Source of the DNA: Azotosporobacter soli
Lineage (GTDB): Bacteria > Bacillota > Negativicutes > SG130
DNA length: 37,369 nucleotides
NCBI RefSeq assembly: GCF_030542965.1
Contig: NZ_JAUAOA010000028.1
Span: 1 to 37,369, forward strand
Reading direction: 5' to 3'
In this document: in pieces, positions 31,557 to 37,369 of the stretch
How the letters are laid out: each line of letters opens with the position of its first letter
Numbering within the stretch: the stretch's first letter is position 1
Position numbers and translations under genes: made by a program
The notes under the pieces: model-generated
Database searches by the model: none
The model's input: the letters and a program-made list of their open reading frames with translations, nothing else
Told to the model about the DNA's origin: nothing

Positions 31557-33968
31557 ATGATGAAAAAACTGACATTGATGATAGAAGGAATGTCATGTGG
31601 TGCGTGTTCGGCGCGTGTGGAAAAAGCGATACTTCGCTTGCCTGGCGTCAGCCAAGCGAATGTGAACCTGGCAACGGCGCGACTCAGTCTGGAATATGAT
31701 CCGCTCTTATTAAACACAGCGCAGATTTTTGGAAAAATCGAGGCGCTCGGTTACGGCGTCAGCCTGAAGCAGTTAGAGTTTGACCTGCAAGGGATGAGCT
31801 GCGCCGCCTGTGCGGTGAGGATTGAGAAGGTTGTCAACAAGCAAGCGGATATTACGTCGGCGCGGGTTAATTATGCGATGGCTAGGCTGACTGTAGAGGG
31901 CGGCGTGGAGATTGAAGCGGAGCAAATATTGACGGCGGTTCGAAAGGCCGGTTTTGAAGGGAGCTTGCGTTCTACGGAAGGGGCGGAAACGGAAGGCGAG
32001 ACCGATAAAGAAGCGGTAGCCAGGCAGGCTGAAATTCGGCGGCAGAAACGCTACTTAACGGTGGCTGCCTGCTTCTCCTTCCCGCTGGTAGCGGCAATGG
32101 CAGCGGATATGTTGGGTTTTGCCGCTTATCTGCCGCGAATTCTCTTTCATTCTTATTTTCAATGGGCTTTAGCGACGCCGGTGCAATTTTACGCCGGGTT
32201 TCAGTTTTATCGTGATGCATTCAATTCTTTACGGCATGGCGGCGCGAATATGGCAGTGCTCGTGGCGATGGGAACAAGCGCGGCTTACTTTTTCAGCCTG
32301 TACCATACGCTGGGCGGATTGGGCATGGCATATTATGAAACATCGGCTCTCTTGATCACGCTGATTCTGCTTGGCCGAATGCTGGAAGCGAGAGCTAAAG
32401 GACAGACTTCTGCAGCGATTAAAAAGTTGATGGGGCTGCAGGCGAAAACAGCACTTGTTTTGCGCGATGGTCACGAGCAGGAACTCCCTATTTCACAAGT
32501 ACGATATGGGGATGTTGTCCTTGTTCGTCCAGGCGAAAAAATCCCGGTCGATGGTGTGGTCATAGGCGGGGGGTCTACAGTCGATGAATCAATGCTGACT
32601 GGTGAAAGTCTTCCGGTGGAAAAAAACGTAGGTGACAAACTTGTCGGGGCAAGCGTCAATATTCATGGCAGCTTGCGTATGGAGGCGCAAAAAATCGGTA
32701 AAGATACCGTGTTGGCGCAAATCATCCGCGTGGTTGAAGCGGCGCAGGGTTCAAAAGCTCCGATTCAGCGCTTGGCGGATGTAATCTCCGGTTACTTTGT
32801 CCCGTTTGTCGTTGCAGCCTCATTTGTCACCTTTTTGCTTTGGTATTTTATTTTCAGTCCGGGAGAACTGACGCAAGCGGTTATGAATGCGACGGCAGTC
32901 ATGGTCATTGCCTGCCCTTGTGCGTTGGGTTTGGCGACGCCGACTTCGATTATGGTTGGAACCGGGCGCGCCGCTGAAACCGGAATTTTGTTTAAAGGCG
33001 GCGAGCAACTGGAAAAAGCGCACCGGGTATCGGCGATTATTCTCGATAAAACGGGAACGATTACGCACGGAAAACCGGAATTGACGGAACTGATTTCTTA
33101 CAATGAAGAACTGACGGAAGAGGAACTTCTTGCGATCTTGGGTGGCACGGAACGTTTATCGGAACATCCGCTGGCGAAGGCGGTTGTGGAAGGCGTGAGA
33201 AAACGCGGCATCGTGCTGGTTGCTGATGTTGAAGAATTCCGAGCATTACCTGGCGGCGGCATCATTGCGAAACAGGCAGGGCGAAGCATTGCGATTGGTA
33301 CGAGAAAATTAATGGCGGAACAAGGCGCGGATCTTGCGCATTGCATGGGCAAAGCGGAAAAACTCGAAGAAGAGGGAAAGACCGTCATCTTTGCTGCCAT
33401 TGACGGGAAAATGGCAGCGCTCTTGGCTGTAGCCGATACGGTAAAAGAAACGTCGAAGGCCGCAGTGGCCGAATTGGATCGATTAGGTATTGAAGTCTGG
33501 ATGGTAACCGGCGATAATCGGCGCACGGCCCAAGCCATTGCCGATCAGGTCGGAATCCGGCATCTCATGGCCGAAGTATTGCCGGAAGATAAGGCGGAGC
33601 AAGTGAGAGTCCTGCAGCAACAGGGCAAAGTCGTTGCCATGGCCGGTGACGGGATCAATGACGCACCGGCGCTGGCGCTGGCGGATGTCGGTATCGCGAT
33701 GGGAACGGGCACGGATATTGCAATGGAAGCGGGCGATGTCACGTTGGTTCGCGGTGACCTGAAGGGAATTGCGGCCACCATTCAAATAAGCCGCGCTACG
33801 ATGAAAAATATCCGGCAAAATCTCTTCTGGGCCTTGCTTTACAATGTAATCGGGATTCCGATTGCGGCTGCGGGTTGGTTGTCGCCGGTGATTGCCGGTG
33901 CGGCAATGGCGTTTAGTTCGCTCTCCGTTTTAAGCAATGCATTGCGCTTACGGCGCATGCCGTTGTGA
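31557..33968 (+). CDS. copA: Copper-exporting P1B-type ATPase
   Basis: The 803-residue pump moves Cu+ out of the cytosol. It has two N-terminal heavy-metal domains (GMSCGACSA with C14 and C17; GMSCAACAV with C82 and C85), eight membrane helices with the intramembrane CPC motif (453-455), the phosphorylation site DKTGT (Asp497), the HPLA nucleotide motif and [10 protein letters not shown]. Two ATGs follow GGAGG; the second (31560) is better spaced. No CsoR- or CopY-like gene or operator is recognised nearby and no CopZ chaperone is adjacent. It forms its own transcription unit. Confidence 0.94.
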   Translation: MMKKLTLMIEGMSCGACSARVEKAILRLPGVSQANVNLATARLSLEYDPLLLNTAQIFGKIEALGYGVSLKQLEFDLQGMSCAACAVRIEKVVNKQADITSARVNYAMARLTVEGGVEIEAEQILTAVRKAGFEGSLRSTEGAETEGETDKEAVARQAEIRRQKRYLTVAACFSFPLVAAMAADMLGFAAYLPRILFHSYFQWALATPVQFYAGFQFYRDAFNSLRHGGANMAVLVAMGTSAAYFFSLYHTLGGLGMAYYETSALLITLILLGRMLEARAKGQTSAAIKKLMGLQAKTALVLRDGHEQELPISQVRYGDVVLVRPGEKIPVDGVVIGGGSTVDESMLTGESLPVEKNVGDKLVGASVNIHGSLRMEAQKIGKDTVLAQIIRVVEAAQGSKAPIQRLADVISGYFVPFVVAASFVTFLLWYFIFSPGELTQAVMNATAVMVIACPCALGLATPTSIMVGTGRAAETGILFKGGEQLEKAHRVSAIILDKTGTITHGKPELTELISYNEELTEEELLAILGGTERLSEHPLAKAVVEGVRKRGIVLVADVEEFRALPGGGIIAKQAGRSIAIGTRKLMAEQGADLAHCMGKAEKLEEEGKTVIFAAIDGKMAALLAVADTVKETSKAAVAELDRLGIEVWMVTGDNRRTAQAIADQVGIRHLMAEVLPEDKAEQVRVLQQQGKVVAMAGDGINDAPALALADVGIAMGTGTDIAMEAGDVTLVRGDLKGIAATIQISRATMKNIRQNLFWALLYNVIGIPIAAAGWLSPVIAGAAMAFSSLSVLSNALRLRRMPL

Positions 33969-33980
33969 AAAGAAAAAATG

Positions 33981-34010
33981 TTGACAATGTTACAGTGAAA
34001 ATGTTAAAAT
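33981..34010 (+). promoter_or_regulatory. Promoter of the SAM-riboswitch transcript
   Basis: A perfect TTGACA (33981-33986) and TAAAAT (34005-34010) are 18 bases apart, just before the riboswitch. Confidence 0.75.
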
Positions 34011-34036
34011 TTAAAATAATTATATATGGCGTAACG

Positions 34037-34140
34037 CTCTTATCAAGAGAGGTCGAGGGACTGGCCCGATGACACCCGGCAACCGGCAGCAATGCAGTGG
34101 TGCTAAATCCAGCAGAACGATAGGTTCTGGAAGATGAGAG
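34037..34140 (+). promoter_or_regulatory. SAM-I (S-box) riboswitch
   Basis: All hallmarks of the S-box are present: the P1 stem CTCTTATC (34037-34044) with GATGAGAG (34133-34140), the AGAGAGGTCGAGGGACTGGC block, CCCGATGACACCCGGCAACC, GGTGCTAAATCC and CAGAACGATAGGTTCTGGAAGATGAG. It binds S-adenosylmethionine. The 3' P1 strand and GAGGAAGG can pair with the CCTTTCCTC of the following terminator, giving the usual antiterminator. High SAM should switch the gene off. Confidence 0.96.
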
Positions 34141-34157
34141 GAAGGCAGATGAAAATC

Positions 34158-34188
34158 ACAGCCCTTTCCTCGGAAGGGGCTGTTTTTA
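34158..34188 (+). terminator. Terminator of the SAM riboswitch
   Basis: ACAGCCCTTTCC (34158-34169) pairs with GGAAGGGGCTGT (34172-34183, one G-U), followed by TTTTATTT. It is the expression platform of the S-box upstream of the 63-residue gene. Confidence 0.93.
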
Positions 34189-34227
34189 TTTGTGGAAAAG
34201 AGTGTTGCTGCCCGAAAGGGGTATCTA

Positions 34228-34419
34228 ATGAAAAAGAATGTAACCGATATTCGTAATTTACCTGGCGGCGAGGAAGAGGTCGTGATTGTGATTCGCAATG
34301 GCTGTGTGGTTCACTTTTCACAGCGTAAAGTGGAAAAGAATGCTGCCGAATGGTGGAAGGAAGAATGTCTTAGCGTGTCTGCGCCGCTCTTGCAGCGTAC
34401 GGCGGAGGCGGCCCGTTGA
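34228..34419 (+). CDS. 63-residue orphan protein under SAM riboswitch control
   Basis: The ATG at 34228 (MKKNVTDIRN) follows AAAGGGG at six bases. The frame continues upstream to 34192 but that part abuts the terminator. The product is small and soluble, with a predicted beta pair (EEEVVIVIRNGCVVHF), a Lys-rich turn (SQRKVEK), a Trp pair (EWWKEE) and a helical Ala-rich end. It has a single CxxC-free cysteine pair (Cys30 and Cys46) and no signal peptide. I do not recognise a family. It is the only gene between the S-box and the next promoter, so it belongs to the SAM/methionine regulon by position. Confidence 0.7.
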   Translation: MKKNVTDIRNLPGGEEEVVIVIRNGCVVHFSQRKVEKNAAEWWKEECLSVSAPLLQRTAEAAR

Positions 34420-34433
34420 AAGGGATTTTCTTG

Positions 34434-34461
34434 TTGCTAAAAAATACAAAAGATGTAAAAT
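34434..34461 (+). promoter_or_regulatory. Possible hcp promoter
   Basis: TTGCTA (34434-34439) and TAAAAT (34456-34461) are 16 bases apart, with TG just before the -10 box. Confidence 0.5.
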
Positions 34462-34473
34462 GAAGGCGAGGTG

Positions 34474-34490
34474 TTTATTTAGCAAATAAA
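34474..34490. repeat. Palindrome between the hcp promoter and start
   Basis: TTTATTT-AGC-AAATAAA is a perfect 7-bp inverted repeat placed just downstream of the predicted transcription start and just before the AGGGGGCGGA ribosome binding site, a typical repressor position. Confidence 0.4.
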
Positions 34491-34503
34491 AGGGGGCGGA
34501 AGA

Positions 34504-35802
34504 ATGTTTTGTTATCAATGTGAACAAACTGCCGGAGGGACGGGCTGTACAAAAGTCGGTGTTTGCGGCAAGAATGAAGACATTGCCAGCTTGCAGGACA
34601 CGTTGCTTTTCGGGCTCAAAGGGATTGCCGCTTATGCGCATCATGCCCGGGAGCTGGGCGCAAAAGATGATCAGGTTGACGCGTTTGCGCATGATGCATT
34701 GTTTTTTACCCTGACTAATGTGAATTTTAATTTGAACCGACATATTGAAATGGTTTTGAAATGCGGTGCGATGAATCTTCGCGCGATGGAAATGCTGGAT
34801 AAGGCGCATCTGGCTCGATTCGGCAGTCCGGTTCCGGTCAAAGTCTTTACCGGAACAAAGGCAGGGGCGGGAATACTGGTGACCGGTCATGATCTGCTGG
34901 ACTTGGAGGAACTGCTTAAACAGACCGAGGGCAGCGGCATCAATATTTATACGCATGGTGAAATGTTGCCGGCTCATTCCTATCCGGCGCTTAATAAGTA
35001 TCCGCATCTCGTGGGCAATTACGGTACTGCATGGCAGAATCAGCGCAAAGAGTTCGCTGCGTTTAGCGGTCCGATTCTTGTCACGACAAACTGCGTGATG
35101 CCGCCACTGGAGAATTGCTCTTATCAGGAACGTATTTTTACACGCAGCGTGACAGGCGTACAAGCCGATGACGCACGTCATTTGACGGAAAGAGATTTTA
35201 GCGCCGTTATCAGCGCTGCAAAAAGTTTGCCGCCGTTGGCGGAAGTGAGCGGTGACTATATGCTGCCGACCGGACATCATCACAGCGTCATTTTGAGTCT
35301 GGCGGATAAAATTGTTGCAGCGGTCAAAGCCGGTAAGATTCGCCGCTTTTTCCTGGTCGGCGGTTGTGATGGAGCTAAGCCGGGGCGTAACTATTATACG
35401 GAATTGGCGCAGCAAATACCGAAAGACTGTATTATTCTTACGGTTGCCTGCGGGAAGTTCCGTTTTAATCACCTTGAGTTCGGCGATATTGACGGCATTC
35501 CGCGTTTGCTTGACTTAGGGCAGTGCAACAATGCCTATTCAGGCATACAGGTGGCGTTGGCACTGGCTGAAGTTTTCAAATGTGGTGTGAACGAACTGCC
35601 GCTGTCGATGATTTTGTCCTGGTATGAACAAAAAGCAGTGGCGATCTTACTCACGCTCTTGCATCTTGGCGTGAAGGATATTCGGATCGGACCGACGCCG
35701 CCGGCATTCTTGACGGCGAATGTGTTCAAAGTTTTGCAAGACAATTTCAATTTGAAATTAATTACAACGCCGGCAGAAGATTTGAAAGCGATTTTAGGCT
35801 AA
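34504..35802 (+). CDS. hcp: Hybrid cluster protein, short (class III) form
   Basis: The 432-residue protein carries a 4Fe cluster at the N-terminus (C3, C6, C15, C21; MFCYQCEQT...GVCGK) and ligands of the hybrid Fe-S-O cluster in TTNCVMP, GGCDGAKPGR, ACGKFRF and GQCNNAYSG. Hcp reduces nitric oxide and hydroxylamine and responds to nitrosative stress. Class I and II proteins are about 550 residues; this one lacks part of the N-terminal helical region, as the class III type of anaerobes does. No Hcr-type reductase is adjacent. A terminator follows. Confidence 0.93.
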   Translation: MFCYQCEQTAGGTGCTKVGVCGKNEDIASLQDTLLFGLKGIAAYAHHARELGAKDDQVDAFAHDALFFTLTNVNFNLNRHIEMVLKCGAMNLRAMEMLDKAHLARFGSPVPVKVFTGTKAGAGILVTGHDLLDLEELLKQTEGSGINIYTHGEMLPAHSYPALNKYPHLVGNYGTAWQNQRKEFAAFSGPILVTTNCVMPPLENCSYQERIFTRSVTGVQADDARHLTERDFSAVISAAKSLPPLAEVSGDYMLPTGHHHSVILSLADKIVAAVKAGKIRRFFLVGGCDGAKPGRNYYTELAQQIPKDCIILTVACGKFRFNHLEFGDIDGIPRLLDLGQCNNAYSGIQVALALAEVFKCGVNELPLSMILSWYEQKAVAILLTLLHLGVKDIRIGPTPPAFLTANVFKVLQDNFNLKLITTPAEDLKAILG

Positions 35803-35809
35803 GGCGAGG

Positions 35810-35845
35810 CGACAGCGGGATGAAAATCCCGCTGTCGTTATGCTT
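35810..35845 (+). terminator. Terminator after hcp
   Basis: CGACAGCGGGAT (35810-35821) and ATCCCGCTGTCG (35826-35837) form a perfect 12-bp stem with a GAAA loop, followed by a modest T-rich tail. Confidence 0.75.
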
Positions 35846-35852
35846 ATAAGAC

Positions 35853-35881
35853 TTGCAGCTGGTCTTGACGCGACATATAAT
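35853..35881 (+). promoter_or_regulatory. Promoter of the fluoride genes
   Basis: TTGCAG (35853-35858) and a perfect TATAAT (35876-35881) are 17 bases apart, 30 bases before the DUF190 gene. The leader is too short for a fluoride riboswitch, and none is seen. Confidence 0.7.
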
Positions 35882-35910
35882 AGGAATAAAATAAACGGAG
35901 GGGGAACGGC

Positions 35911-36261
35911 ATGCCTAAAATTACCAGTCGAGCGAAGCGGTTACGCATCTATATTGGCGAAAGTGATCGCTGTCAGGGAAAACCGCTGTTTCAGGCGATT
36001 GTGGAAACGGCGAAGAGCTTTGATATTGCCGGTGCGACAGTGTTTCGCGGCTTGATGGGCTACGGTGCGCATAGCCGGATTCATACGGCTAAGATTATTG
36101 ATCTTTCATCCGATTTGCCAATTTTGGTGGAGATTATCGATAGCGAAGAATATATAGAGAAATTACTGCCGTATTTGGATGAAGTGGTGCAAGAGGGCTT
36201 GGTGACTGTCGACGATATTGAGGTTATCAAATATGGCAATAAGCCGCTTGCGCGCGTTTGA
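35911..36261 (+). CDS. DUF190 protein linked to the fluoride channel
   Basis: The 116-residue protein has the DUF190 pattern: RLRIYIGESDRCQGKPLFQAIV, ATVFRGLMGYGAHSRIHTAKI and DLPILVEIIDSEEYI, a small ferredoxin-like or PII-like fold. Such proteins commonly sit beside crcB/fluC genes, and their exact role is not established. GGAGGGGG precedes the ATG, and fluC follows after 19 bases, so the two are co-expressed. Confidence 0.92.
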   Translation: MPKITSRAKRLRIYIGESDRCQGKPLFQAIVETAKSFDIAGATVFRGLMGYGAHSRIHTAKIIDLSSDLPILVEIIDSEEYIEKLLPYLDEVVQEGLVTVDDIEVIKYGNKPLARV

Positions 36262-36280
36262 GCATCGAAAGGATTGAAAG

Positions 36281-36664
36281 ATGAATAACTGGCAACACCT
36301 ATTGATTATTGCAATTGGAGGCGGAATTGGCTCAGTTTCTCGCTACCTGACATCACAGTGGCTTGCGCAGCGCCTAGGACCGTTTTTCCCTTATGGAACA
36401 TTGGCGGTAAATGTAATCGGCTGTTTTATTATTGGCTTGTTTATGACATTTGCAACAGAGCGGTTTATCATCAATCCGCTTTGGCGCTTATTGATTACCG
36501 TCGGCTTCCTCGGCGGTCTTACCACTTTTTCGTCGTTCAGCTATGAAACGATAAAAATGTTGGAAGAGGCCGAGTATTTACTGGTTCTGGCCAACGTGTC
36601 TTTAAATTGTCTGATTGGTTTTAGCGCGACTTGGGCGGGAATGCTCGTGGCTCGGTCGCTATAG
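36281..36664 (+). CDS. crcB: Fluoride ion channel CrcB/FluC
   Basis: The 127-residue protein forms a dual-topology dimer that lets fluoride leave the cell. Four membrane helices and the family motifs are visible: GGGIGSVSRY near the N-terminus, GTLAVNVIGCF (pore Asn) and GFLGGLTTFSSFSYE (the phenylalanine and Na+ site). It is a single gene and so presumably a homodimer. AAAGGA precedes the ATG. A strong terminator follows. Confidence 0.95.
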   Translation: MNNWQHLLIIAIGGGIGSVSRYLTSQWLAQRLGPFFPYGTLAVNVIGCFIIGLFMTFATERFIINPLWRLLITVGFLGGLTTFSSFSYETIKMLEEAEYLLVLANVSLNCLIGFSATWAGMLVARSL

Positions 36665-36677
36665 TTTTGTGCTTCTT

Positions 36678-36727
36678 AAAAAAAACAGGTCGAATGACTG
36701 CTGCGTCATTCGACCTGTTTTTTTGTA
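36678..36727. terminator. Terminator after the fluoride genes
   Basis: AACAGGTCGAATGAC (36684-36698) and GTCATTCGACCTGTT (36705-36719) form a perfect 15-bp stem with A and T runs outside, so it can work in both directions. Confidence 0.92.
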
Positions 36728-36734
36728 TAAAGAA

Positions 36735-36757
36735 AACCACGCGCTAGGCGTGTGGTT
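36735..36757 (+). repeat. Left-end hairpin of the IS200-type element
   Basis: AACCACGCGC pairs with GCGTGTGGTT (one G-T pair) around a TAG loop. Such imperfect subterminal hairpins are what the Y1 transposase recognises. Confidence 0.75.
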
Positions 36758-36792
36758 CCGGAAAGCTTATAGCTATAAGTAGAAAAGAAAAG

Positions 36793-36847
36793 CCTCCTTT
36801 GCTAGAATAAATGCAGGTTTGCCGACCGCATAAACTAACAAAGGAGG
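36793..36847 (+). promoter_or_regulatory. Hairpin that can bury the tnpA ribosome binding site
   Basis: CCTCCTTTG (36793-36801) pairs perfectly with CAAAGGAGG (36839-36847); TAG/CTA extends the stem after one mismatch. The second arm holds the GGAGG site of tnpA. IS200 is known to limit its own transposase this way, together with an antisense RNA. Confidence 0.8.
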
Positions 36848-36857
36848 AGTATCCAAA

Positions 36858-37328
36858 ATGGATAACAGCAGTTTAGCACACACAAAATGGAAATGCAAAT
36901 ACCATATAGTTTTCGCACCGAAATACAGAAGACAAATCATATATGGGAAAATAAAAAGTGATATCGGAGTTATACTGAGAAAGCTATGCGAACATAAAGG
37001 TGTTGAAATTATAGAAGCAAGTGCTTGCCCGGATCACGTTCACATGTTGGTAAGCATACCGCCGAAAATAAGCGTGTCAAGTTTTGTGGGGTATCTAAAA
37101 GGAAAGAGTTCATTAATGATATTTGATAGGCATGCGAACTTGAAATATCGATATGGCAATCGACAGTTTTGGTGTAAAGGATACTATGTAGATACAGTAG
37201 GTCGAAATAAAAAAGCAATTGAAGAGTATATCAAAAATCAGTTAAAAGACGATGTGATCGCCGAGCAACTTACTTTGAAAGAGCTAGTTGACCCGTTCAC
37301 GGGTGAGCCAGCAAAAAAGTCGAAATAA
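36858..37328 (+). CDS. tnpA: IS200-family Y1 transposase TnpA
   Basis: The 156-residue protein is a complete HUH single-strand transposase. The metal-binding HVH is at 60-62 (CPDHVHMLV) and the catalytic tyrosine is Tyr124 in EEYIKNQ. The first strand KCKYHIVFAPKYRR and the GYLKGKSS segment are typical. The start is ATG at 36858, ten bases after GGAGG, whose site lies in a hairpin arm. The frame is intact, so the element may be active. Confidence 0.95.
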   Translation: MDNSSLAHTKWKCKYHIVFAPKYRRQIIYGKIKSDIGVILRKLCEHKGVEIIEASACPDHVHMLVSIPPKISVSSFVGYLKGKSSLMIFDRHANLKYRYGNRQFWCKGYYVDTVGRNKKAIEEYIKNQLKDDVIAEQLTLKELVDPFTGEPAKKSK

Positions 37329-37329
37329 G

Positions 37330-37343
37330 ACCCCTTTAGGGGT
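37330..37343 (+). repeat. Small hairpin after tnpA
   Basis: ACCCC-TTTA-GGGGT follows the tnpA stop by one base. It may be part of the element's right end or a terminator; the window stops too soon to tell. Confidence 0.5.
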
Positions 37344-37369
37344 AGACTGAAAAGGCTATGCGGTTGGCG

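Larger units (their letters stand above)
36735..37369 (+). mobile_element. IS200/IS605-family element, right end cut by the window
   Basis: A 23-base left-end hairpin (36735-36757), a transposase with a buried ribosome binding site, and a TnpA gene mark a single-strand transposing IS200/IS605 element. The left boundary is approximate. The right end, and any tnpB gene, lie beyond 37369. The DNA is AT-rich compared with the genes around it. Confidence 0.85.

Noticed and set aside
34318-35472. 384-codon open frame opposite hcp and the 63-residue gene
   Set aside because: hcp is unmistakable on the other strand; the antisense frame has no start signal or recognisable domain.
35838-35910. Fluoride riboswitch before the DUF190-crcB pair
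   Set aside because: The leader after the promoter is only about 25 bases and lacks the conserved fluoride aptamer sequence.
1-37369. CRISPR array, tRNA, rRNA or phage genes
   Set aside because: No regularly spaced repeats, cloverleaf sequences, ribosomal RNA stretches or phage structural genes were found.

Overview
The window looks like chromosomal DNA from an anaerobic, Gram-negative-type Firmicute, most likely a member of the Negativicutes (Sporomusaceae or Veillonellaceae relatives). This is an inference. It rests on the mix of Firmicute features (strong AGGAGG ribosome binding sites, SAM-I and yybP-ykoY riboswitches with intrinsic terminators) with anaerobic enzymes (citrate lyase, a Na+-pumping biotin-dependent decarboxylase split as in Veillonella, a short-form hybrid cluster protein, a molybdenum hydroxylase). 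No rRNA, tRNA, CRISPR array or prophage is visible.

Layout. 1-1307 is a complete IS3-family insertion sequence. 1341-2313 is a minus-strand operon of two unrecognised genes behind a perfect sigma70 promoter and a manganese-type (yybP-ykoY) riboswitch with its own terminator. 2367-9626 is purine catabolism: an SDR dehydrogenase and guanine deaminase behind an attenuator-like leader, then a three-subunit molybdenum hydroxylase (FAD, 2Fe-2S and Mo subunits) and an NCS2 purine permease. 9680-18168 is mixed housekeeping and signalling: a trigger-factor-like protein without a ribosome-binding domain, a two-component system, a GAF-GGDEF diguanylate cyclase, signal peptidase I, an HPr-like small protein, an orphan HicB-like protein, a SEC-C protein and a small membrane protein. 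18165-27834 is a citrate island: a chemoreceptor, a CitMHS citrate transporter and a LysR regulator on the minus strand, diverging from citD-citE-citF and then a membrane decarboxylase module (a soluble gamma-tail protein, the biotin carrier, the beta subunit and a 49-residue gamma membrane piece). 27888-31458 holds a membrane protein, a second SDR, an M48 metalloprotease and a TIM-barrel protein. 31557-36727 holds the copper ATPase copA, a SAM-I riboswitch driving a 63-residue orphan protein, hcp, and a DUF190/FluC fluoride pair. 36735 to the end is an IS200/IS605-type element cut by the window edge.

How the genes work together. Guanine would be deaminated to xanthine by GuaD and could be hydroxylated by the Mo enzyme after import by the permease. 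Citrate would be sensed by the chemoreceptor, imported by CitMHS and cleaved by CitDEF to acetate and oxaloacetate. Oxaloacetate would be decarboxylated by the Na+ pump, but the carboxyltransferase (alpha) subunit and the CitC/CitX/CitG maturation genes are not in the window.

The most interesting points are the two riboswitches that control unrecognised small proteins (2171-2272 and 34037-34140), the incomplete and split decarboxylase module next to citrate lyase, the attenuator-like triple repeat before the purine operon, and the fact that both flanking insertion sequences carry a hairpin that can bury the transposase ribosome binding site.
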